Positions 58,301 to 64,000 of a DNA stretch of 64,000 bases are shown one piece after another. The notes under the pieces are model-generated. The model worked only from the letters and a program-made list of their open reading frames with translations, did not search any database and was not told the origin of the DNA. Source of the stretch: Lateolabrax maculatus (Eukaryota > Chordata > Actinopteri > Acropomatiformes > Lateolabracidae); assembly GCA_031216445.1 (NCBI GenBank), contig CM062211.1, positions 2,988,001 through 3,052,000 on the forward strand. The letters run 5' to 3'. The position numbers and the translations under genes were made by a program. Numbering within the stretch: position 1 is the stretch's first letter; every line of letters begins with the position of its first letter.

Positions 58301-61300
58301 AGATTTAGTAACAGCATGGTTCGTTAGCCAGGACAGAGGGCTCTAAATCCCAGGTAAGACAACTGGATTGGCTAAGAAATGTCAGTCAGTGCTGACCTCT
58401 CTGATCTGCTAGGTGAGGTAAAGATGTTTGAAGTATATCTAATACACGCAGTGCTGACACTGTGGGAATTCTCTTAAATCACTCATGCTTGCCTTTTAAA
58501 TTCAAATCTTTGTACATGTTTGTGTTCGCATGAGGCCGTATTTGACTAAAGGTACAGCACTTCCTCCCTCTTAAACACATCAGTTTGTCATGAACTAGCT
58601 CAAAGTCCAGACAAAACAAGGGAGACCATCACACTTTAATGTAAGTTGACATGACACAACCTAGCTATCCTTTAGGCATTGAGATCAAATAACCTTCTTT
58701 GGAAACTCGCTGTTTAATTGTAAATGGGCCAGCAAAACGTGCCTGGAACGGTGAACCCATCACTGGTAGAAGAAACATGACCTGATCTCCAGGACTAATC
58801 TGCCTCTGTTGTGCTTTACGATCAAACAGCCATCTCGTTCTCTTTTGTAATTTTTTTTCAACCTGCATTTTGCCATTTCCCCTGCCATATACAGTCTGTG
58901 CCTGAAACCATTCACGTAATCACTCAAGTTTTGTGTTGTGGTTTAGACTGTTTTTGCAAAACTGCCAACGGTCCACACACAGAGTGCCCAAAAACCAGAT
59001 CATCTGGACTGAATCCGGTGCTCACCGTGTCCTCTGTCGCAGCCAGCAGCAACCAGGGCAGGCCCTCTTCCCAGTTGCGATAAAGCTCTGCGCAGTAAGC
59101 GCGTAAGAGTTATTCAGGGTTTGATGAAAACGCTCTAAAACACTGTGAAACACTTAAAGGAAAATACAAAGAAATAGCCAAAATAATATACCTGAGTCTG
59201 TGTATATTCGAGTCATTCCTGAGCCTAATCTCATTCAAGTCATGCACTTGAATAAGTTATTATACAATGTCAGATCAACGATGTGAAACAGCTTGTAATG
59301 GTCTGCAAATCAAGCATTTCTAGTGAGCAGTTATTTTTGAAGAGTGCAGCGAAATCCAATTATTTTTGCCCACATGATAAATACCTGCAGTGTTCTGAAG
59401 TAGCTAATAGAGAGACGTTAAGTGATGCAGTGTGTGTTCTTCCAGCCAGGATTTGCCGGTTTCTTTGAGCACAGGATTGAGGGTTGTGTATACTTTAATA
59501 CTTAAGTGATGCACAGAGGCAGAGGGGGCTCACACATCATATATTTGTTTTTAACATCAGTTAAGTCAGTAATTCCATATTGATCATCGAAGGCCATGGT
59601 TACACATTCACACAGACATTCCTGGTGGGTACTTTTTAAAGTGAATTACACACTCTACTGTTTACCATGCAGTCATTGAGGCAGGGATGAATGGTGCTGT
59701 GATAACTTCAAAGATTTGCAAAATCCTGTCTCATGGTATTATAGACTGCTGTGCAGTGTTTTGATGTCTGATAAGCCTTCACACTCATGGATGCATTTTG
59801 AATCTCATTTAATCCCCTCTTTTTAAAAGCATTGCCATTCTTTGGCCTAAACACTTGAACAACAAGTAATGTCCAACTAGTTTTTTTAGATTTACAGGAA
59901 TGAGAATCATGGATGGTCCCGATCTAGTTTTTTGGCCACGATTCAGAACCATTTCCTTTTAATATTGCCTATTGACTCACTTAGCCACACACACTAAAAT
60001 GCACCAAAATGTGTCACATTCACACTCTGTTTTGACCCCCCCCCAAAAAAATTGACGATAATAAGATTTACGATAATAAACAGTTTTTTGCCCATTGCCT
60101 GGTTTGTATAGACACATGAAGAATTCTTGTTATTTTTGAAGTTGCTACTTGAAATAGCCAAATCCAACACTTTGCATGATTGCACGTTTGAGCACAAAAC
60201 TAAGATTGTAGGGATTTTGCTTGGGCCTCTGTCTAAGACTGTCTGGAGAGCCAGAGCGATTGCGATCAATCTGTTCTTCTACGAGCATCCACAACAAACT
60301 GAACATCATTCAGATACTCATTTTCAGCTGTATATTTCTGCCTGCCACCTGTGTAAGTGGTTTGTAATTGGAGGAATTGGCACAAAGACAGATGCAGGCG
60401 ATTGTGGCCATCCCAGGAGATCCAAAAGTTTTATCTTTTTGGACACTTCCTCTCTCTCGCCACTCAGACTTGATTAAAGACCCCAAATACAGAGATGGAG
60501 AAAGAGACTGCATGATGGATCGGCACTCTGCTGAATTTGTCTCTTTCATTTTTCATTTGTTTGGCCAAAATGTGGAAAGTGGATGTATCTTAATCCTTGA
60601 AAAACTGACAGGCTGAAACTTTGAGAGTTTCTCTGTCTCCCTTTCTCTGTTTGTCAAAGGGAAAAGCCAAACTAATATCCTCTGTTGCAAGCTGGGTACT
60701 GTAAATGATGGATTGTAGTTGACAGGTGATGGTACGAAAGCAACTGCAATTGCAATAGCCGAGCGGATGTCCAGCTGCGCCACCCTGTCATCATGAATAA
60801 AAGACAAAGCCGTAACACCCTCGCTTTGTGGATTGTCCAGTTTGAAAGCTTGTTGTTCGCCTGTGAGACGCTTTCATCCCGTCATTACTGACACAACATT
60901 ATTGGGTAGGAAAGCGGGAGGCCATGTTGTTTAACAGGATTACACATTCCATCACAGAAAGTCCAAAGACAAGTGGGGCTGTCAGCAGGTTATCGCAACT
61001 CATACATTAGTGTGTTTTCCTACACAGAAAAGGATATATTATAATCAATTCTCCCTGCTACCTCTTGATACCATCATCGCTGCTTGTATTCTTAGCATGT
61101 CAGGATCTTTCAATGATTGCAATACTTTTTTGTTTTTATAATGTTTGCACTGCCAACTCTGGACAGCTCATTTCCCCTTAAATTATAGACTCATCCTTAT
61201 CTTTTAATAGACTTCTCTTTTTCTCTCGGCGGCGTTCCCTGCATGCGTGGAAACTTGAATTATGAATAACACTCTCTTAACTTGTCTCTCGGCCTGCTGC

Positions 61301-62302
61301 TCTGTCCATTACTCTTTCTCCTCTCTGCTCCCACTACAGTTTTAAGTGTTTATGCCAATCTGCATGGCATTTTGAAGCACTTATATCCTCCCAGCCTCCC
61401 AAACATAAGCTGTTTATTCTTTCCATCTTGCTTTTCTTTCCATTCTTTGGTTAAAAATAAGTCAGTCAGACTGAAAAATTACACTTATCTTTCTTCTTTT
61501 GCCATATTATTCTTTATTATTGCCATGAAAATAAGAACAGGAAACAAACTATTTCAAACTATCTTATGTATAACATGCCAAGTATTTGTGCAACACATTA
61601 TTATGTTCTTAAAGGAGTAGTTCGAACATTTGTTTCTTTCCGAGGGATAAGAGGATTGATACCACTCTTATGCTCTTACGGTAAATATGTAGACTATTAT
61701 CTTAGCTTAGCATTAAGGACTGGAAAGGGGGGGGGGGGGGGGGGGGACAGCTAGCCCGGCTCTGTCCAAATGGAGCCAAATCCACCTACCAGCACCTCTG
61801 AAGCTCACAAATTACATTATTAAATACATACAAACTCCAGGATGTTACTATTTCCAGTCTTTGTGCTAAGCTAACAGGCTGCTGGCTCCAGCTACAAATA
61901 AGCAGACAGACATTAGAGTGATGTTAATCTTCTCATCTAAGGAAAGTGAAGAAGCATATTTCCCAAAACATCAAACTACCTTTGAATTCTGACTTAGATA
62001 ATCAATAGTTTAAAATCTTTCTGAGAGGAGTGAGCCTACCTGGGTCACCATGTTGGTACCTGCAGTATCTTCACATTAGGAAGCCGCAGTGTAATCCTCC
62101 CTTCTTCCTGTTCCAGGTGTTGCTGTTGCTGTCCATAGCAGACTGGATGGTGCACTCCATGTGGCGGAGCGGCAAAGATCCGGACAGTTTCTCCATCCCT
62201 TACCTGACAGCTTTGGGTGACCTGTTGGGCACCGCCCTGCTTGCGCTCAGCTTCCACTTCCTGTGGGTCATAGGAGACCAGGACAGCGACGTGGGCGACT
62301 GA
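34314..62302 (+). CDS. slc41a2: Solute carrier family 41 member 2, MgtE-like magnesium transporter
   Basis: Ten coding exons: 34,314-34,856; 36,181-36,288; 38,463-38,534; 39,383-39,527; 39,758-39,904; 44,559-44,706; 45,312-45,391; 52,028-52,159; 52,720-52,868; 62,117-62,302. All are GT-AG and in phase, giving 1,710 nt (569 aa; human about 573). The cytosolic N-terminus is variable and acidic (about 125-139). Two MgtE-like halves follow: LVPALLGLKGNLEMTLASR (195-213) and GINPDNVATPIAASFGDL (304-321); then TPVINGIGGNLVAIQ (410-424) and DPDSFSIPYLTALGDL (529-544). These Asp/Asn/Pro-rich motifs line the cation path in MgtE relatives. Segments such as MALQILVPFLLAGFGTVSAGMVLDIVQ and MDSPIEKWNLIIGNLALKQ fit SLC41A2 better than SLC41A1. 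It is a multi-pass membrane Mg2+/divalent transporter. Start: the first in-frame ATG of exon 2 (A at -3). Neighbour nopchap1 confirms synteny. The genome-specific a/b paralogue suffix cannot be assigned. Confidence 0.95.
36297..36352 (+). repeat. (CA)n microsatellite just after slc41a2 exon 3
   Basis: Begins 9 bases after the exon 3 donor (GCG|GTGAGAGA) and is slightly interrupted near its 3' end (CAAACACAAACACAC). Confidence 0.9.
38042..38320. mobile_element. MITE in slc41a2 intron
   Basis: The inverted ends match over about 40 bases with mismatches: TAAAAAGACACTCCAGCAAT at left; TAAAAGAATACTCCAACTAT reversed at right; both followed by a GCACTTCCATAAAG-like stretch. There is no coding capacity. 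It lies upstream of the exon starting at 38,463. Confidence 0.7.
38570..38662 (-). repeat. Common teleost repeat tail
   Basis: The reverse complement contains TTACTGTAAGTCAACTTGGA, then TAAAAGTGGCAGCTG, then TGTAATGTAATGT. This is a diverged copy of the 'aagtcgctttggataaaagcgtc' fish repeat, whose plus-strand copy is at about 56,265-56,325. Confidence 0.5.
41857..42316. mobile_element. MITE with nested repeat insertion
   Basis: The left end is TTTTAAAGCTGCATTAATTT. The right end, reversed, is CTTAAAACTGCACTGATTAA. The interior carries GGCCACTTGGGGGCAGCAG, common in fish repeats, and at 42,005-42,125 an unrelated repeat resembling a LINE/SINE tail. Confidence 0.5.
43790..43985 (+). repeat. 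Teleost interspersed repeat, copy 1
   Basis: Contains GGATTGTCATGGAATTTTGC, ACAGACATTGATGGTCCCCA, GAGGATGAAGGCTAATG and CATCTGGCGCCACCATGA, in the same order as the copy at about 45,940-46,130. Confidence 0.65.
44707..44768 (+). repeat. (GT)31 microsatellite starting at the exon 7 splice donor
   Basis: 62 bases of uninterrupted GT begin exactly where exon 7 (…ATCAGCAG) ends, so the donor GT is the first repeat unit. The acceptor of exon 8 (GTTCTGCAG) lies at 45,311. Confidence 0.93.
45940..46130 (+). repeat. Teleost interspersed repeat, copy 2
   Basis: CACCTTGGTCCAGACTGAAA, ACAGTCATGGTCCCCAGACC and GGTGATCCCCTGACTTTCC are in the same order as at 43,790-43,985. A related third piece continues to about 46,250. 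Confidence 0.65.
46315..46684. mobile_element. TTAA-type MITE, 370 bp
   Basis: Perfect 15-bp inverted ends TTAAAGGACCAGTGT (46,315-46,329) and ACACTGGTCCTTTAA (46,670-46,684). TTAA at both termini fits piggyBac- or Kolobok-type insertion. No coding capacity. It lies in the slc41a2 intron after exon 8. Confidence 0.88.
49349..49394 (+). repeat. (TA)n(GATA)n microsatellite
   Basis: About 8 TA units followed by about 7 GATA units. Confidence 0.9.
49693..50019. mobile_element. TTAA-type MITE, 327 bp
   Basis: Perfect 17-bp inverted ends TTAAAGGAATAGTTCAA (left) and its reverse complement ending at 50,019, with TTAA at each border. The interior includes GTTAACGTAGCTTAGC and ATGCTAAGCTAGGCTAAC. 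Confidence 0.88.
50975..51452. mobile_element. Probable MITE (TGGTTTCCAT-type ends)
   Basis: The left part CTGGTTTCCATCCAAATG and the right part reading, reversed, GGTGTTTCCAGCCACC bracket AT-rich non-coding sequence with internal GTTTCCAT copies. Exact ends are uncertain. Confidence 0.4.
53007..53358. mobile_element. MITE with AAAGCTGCA ends
   Basis: Left TTTAAAGCTGCACTAATCC and right GTTAATGCAGCTTTAAA. Both sides are flanked by TTTAAATTGTTTAA, which looks like an extended duplicated target or terminal repeat. Same family as the element at 41,857. Confidence 0.6.
56265..56325 (+). repeat. Common teleost repeat tail
   Basis: Contains GTAAGTCGCTGTGGATAAAA, AGCGTCAGCTAAATAAATG and TAATGTAATGT, matching a very frequent fish repeat. 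Confidence 0.7.
57070..57759. mobile_element. Widespread vertebrate interspersed repeat (class not assigned)
   Basis: Recognised by TTGCCACTATTCCCCACACC, TTCATGTTGTTTACGCC, CAGACCAGGCAACATTTTTC, GTGTGGTCTTCTGCTGCCGT, CCAGTCTGGTCATTCTCCTC and, at the end, TAAAGTGGCCACTGGGTGT. It is a highly dispersed repeat in fish genomes. An internal poly-T (57,478-57,497) is present. No protein is encoded. Confidence 0.65.
57760..58340 (+). pseudogene. Coding-like relic abutting the repeat
   Basis: Overlapping frames give protein-like text with Cys and charged residues (57,918-58,100: DLRVGLAPDDFKTACLCSVC, HTFVLKPFGGEEIPKVSVHC; then IISKLKPKALMCMSSRFW; then, in another frame, TRQTLLERLERFSNSMV). Stops and frame changes interrupt it. 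I do not recognise it. A decayed transposon protein or retrocopy is likely. Confidence 0.35.
58665..59150 (-). mobile_element. Ty3/gypsy-type integrase C-terminal fragment
   Basis: On the minus strand, 58,665-58,868 reads as the integrase C-terminal domain (DRKAQQRQ, then GDQVMFLLPVMGSPFQARFA, then GPFTIKQRV). Upstream (58,870-59,100) are pieces of the core domain C-terminal end in changing frames (NWEEGLPWLLLAATE, TGFSPDDLVFGH, GPLAVLQK). No LTR, protease or reverse transcriptase is adjacent, and stops separate the pieces: a dead fragment. Confidence 0.8.
61609..61985. mobile_element. TTAA-type MITE, diverged
   Basis: Left TTAAAGGAGTAGTTCGAAC; right, reversed, TTCAAAGGTAGTTTGATG. The interior shares TTATCTTAGCTTAGCAT and GTGCTAAGCTAACAGGCTG with the element at 49,693, and has a G homopolymer at 61,727-61,746. 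Confidence 0.7.
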
Positions 62303-63265
62303 GGTGGCCTTTGACAACAAGGCGTCTGCAGTGACAGGAACCCTGCCGTCTGCCATCCGACTTCTCACGCCCTTAAGCCTTGGGGGAATATGGGCGCTCT
62401 CTATCGCTGGCCAGCACATTCCTTTGTTTCACTTCACTCAAACCAGATGGTTTGAAAACCATTTCCTGCTCCTGGCTCTTTTTTTATATACACACAAAAG
62501 ACATTCAATTCGACATATTTAGACTGTTCTCAGTACAGATTTCAATCTGCATAGTTTGCACCAAAGCACTTGCATATTATATTGCTGGTCTTGTTAAGAG
62601 GAGCAGGAAAACACCACCCACAACACCAAGGAAAACGTCGCTACTGTTGGCAAGGTGGTCTACTCTGTCAGCCAAGCATCATAAAAAAAAAAAGTCTCTG
62701 TGGCTGGTAGATAATCTGGGGATTTACCACCCACGTGTCACAAAATCTGTTACCTGCCTTGTGTATTACTGTTTTGTGTCATTGAGTCAGTAGAGAGACA
62801 GCTGGGGTGAGGCAAGAAAGTAAAGTTTGTCCGAGATCAACTCTTGAACTTGCACTTTGAACTGCCATGTCAGCAGGTCCACCAGGACCAGAGTTAAAAT
62901 TAATTACATACGTTTTTGTATTGATGGTACGAACATTTCTCCCTGTGTCTTTCTGTTTTTGTTTTTCTGTTTTTAGTGTTTTCCCAGTGTCCAAACGCAG
63001 CATGTGTTCTTACCTTACAGTACAGTTATAGTTTTTCCTATTTGAGCTGTTATCCCATGCTATTCTCTGCAAGGATAAGGCTGGGACATTCTTCCCAGCC
63101 TTAAAAACACTTTTATTTCCCTTTTCTAACTTGACTCCTGACAGGACGTTGGATCAGGAACTTTTTGGCCCTGAGACTAACAAGTAAAGAATTCAAATGA
63201 TTTCATGCTGGGATTCAGATTAGTGAATGATGTTTACATAGGAACATGAACAAAATAAAATAAAT
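62303..63265 (+). other. slc41a2: slc41a2 3'UTR (inferred)
   Basis: Follows the TGA of the last exon. An A-rich tract lies at about 62,682-62,693, and AATAAA copies at about 63,253-63,264 are the first strong polyadenylation candidates. The end point is inferred, not demonstrated. Confidence 0.45.
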
Positions 63266-64000
63266 TGATAAAGTTAATTTAGTTCAAGTTGAAAAGTATC
63301 TTCATGGCCTGGCAGTCAAGTACCATGGTAACAGCAACTGTCCAGTCATAGCTTAGCAACTGTATCCAGGCATGGCAGGTCTATACAGCAAGCTTTGGGA
63401 CTTCTCCACATGTTGAAGCGGTGCTCATGGGGCTGTAGCTGCAGTAAGGAACGGATTGAGCAGTTTGTGTTGATCTGCTCCAACATAAGCTGCAAGCGTT
63501 CGCATGTCCGGCTAACCAGCTTACCACCAAGAGTAATAACCAAGCTTCTTTTTATTTCATGGTAAATCTGCCACCATCTTCATTATAAACTGCATATGGC
63601 TGTGTGAGGACAGACAGGCGTGGCAACAGCAGCTAAGCGAAAGAGAATGTCCAGTTATTGCTAAGATCAACCAATCCGCAGAGGCGTTTACTTTATGTGT
63701 CTCCCATGCCTCCTGTAAATGTTAACAGCGCTTCTCTGACTCTCATGTTAAACAAACCATGAAGTCCTTTGTATATTATGTCAGCTGCGTTCCCTCTCAT
63801 TCATTTCCTCTGTTTGTTTGTCCTGTCGGTTATCCTCATTGGGGGGTCCGGCTGTGGGGGTTCCACGGTGGATTTTTGCACATGCTGTTTACAGTGCAAG
63901 TGTGCATCGTATGTAAATGCATGCACACAATTAATCAGCAGATTTCATAGTCTGATTTTTTTACTCATATCGAACTAACATCATAATCAGTGTAGACATA
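63266..64000. other. Downstream intergenic, nothing recognised
   Basis: No coding frame, RNA gene or transposon end can be supported in this stretch. Confidence 0.5.

Larger units (their letters stand above)
52869..62116. other. slc41a2 last intron (exon 10 to exon 11), 9.2 kb
   Basis: Contains transposon debris only: a MITE-like element at about 53,007-53,358, a fish repeat tail (about 56,265-56,325), a larger vertebrate repeat (57,070-57,759), a coding-like relic (57,760-58,340), a gypsy fragment (58,665-59,150) and a MITE (61,609-61,985). The rest (53,360-56,260, 59,160-61,600) shows no gene. Confidence 0.6.

Noticed and set aside
62045..62419. 124-codon minus-strand frame over the last slc41a2 exon
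   Set aside because: Antisense shadow; the plus-strand exon has family-specific residues and a proper acceptor.
1..64000. CRISPR arrays, operons, phage or other prokaryotic systems
   Set aside because: Spliced genes, microsatellites and vertebrate transposons show this is eukaryotic nuclear DNA; no regularly spaced repeat array was seen.

Overview
The window is vertebrate nuclear DNA, almost certainly from a teleost (ray-finned) fish. It is AT-rich and intron-rich, with GT-AG splice sites, long (CA/GT)n microsatellites and many teleost-type interspersed repeats: hAT, Harbinger, L2/Rex-like LINE tails, TTAA-flanked MITEs, and a SINE-like repeat starting GGCAGCACGGTGGCTCAG. Two genes are firmly recognised, slc41a2 and nopchap1 (the C12orf45 homologue). 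They are also neighbours in mammals, so the right half is a conserved syntenic block.

Left part (1-28,860): a rearranged, duplication-rich region. A block of about 1.4-2.3 kb, holding the 5' flank of an unrecognised gene family, occurs four times: A (minus, about 1.1-2.4 kb), B (plus, about 9.2-11.5 kb), C (minus, about 21.4-22.65 kb) and D (plus, about 23.5-26.1 kb). A/B and C/D each form an inverted pair, with LINE 3' fragments in the spacers. The C/D arms continue through the gene body and a downstream SINE-like repeat, giving a palindrome of about 9 kb. Only D carries an intact gene: four exons, 489 aa, first coding exon 12 nt. B is a pseudogene with a 40-bp exon deletion, a truncated last exon and a solo LTR placed exactly at a splice acceptor. 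C keeps only a shifted last exon. In A the shared 5' flank instead leads into an intronless, broken coiled-coil reading frame that runs off the window. The A/B spacer holds a small multi-exon pseudogene, a hAT element with an intact 600-aa transposase, and tRNA-derived sequences: one foldable tRNA-Gly with anticodon CCC, a tRNA-Glu pseudogene and degenerate fragments.

Middle (13.5-19.7 and 28.9-30.7 kb): gene-poor DNA with a Harbinger remnant, MITEs, a perfect 23-bp-arm palindrome and a short coding-like relic.

Right part (30.8-64 kb): nopchap1 (minus, 4 exons, 152 aa, a chaperone for box C/D snoRNP assembly) and slc41a2 (plus, 10 coding exons, 569 aa, a MgtE-like Mg2+ transporter) are head to head. 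They share a CpG-rich bidirectional promoter with tandem AP-1-type sites. The slc41a2 introns carry MITEs, a gypsy integrase fragment, and a (GT)31 microsatellite that begins at the exon 7 splice donor. The 3'UTR and downstream DNA fill the rest.
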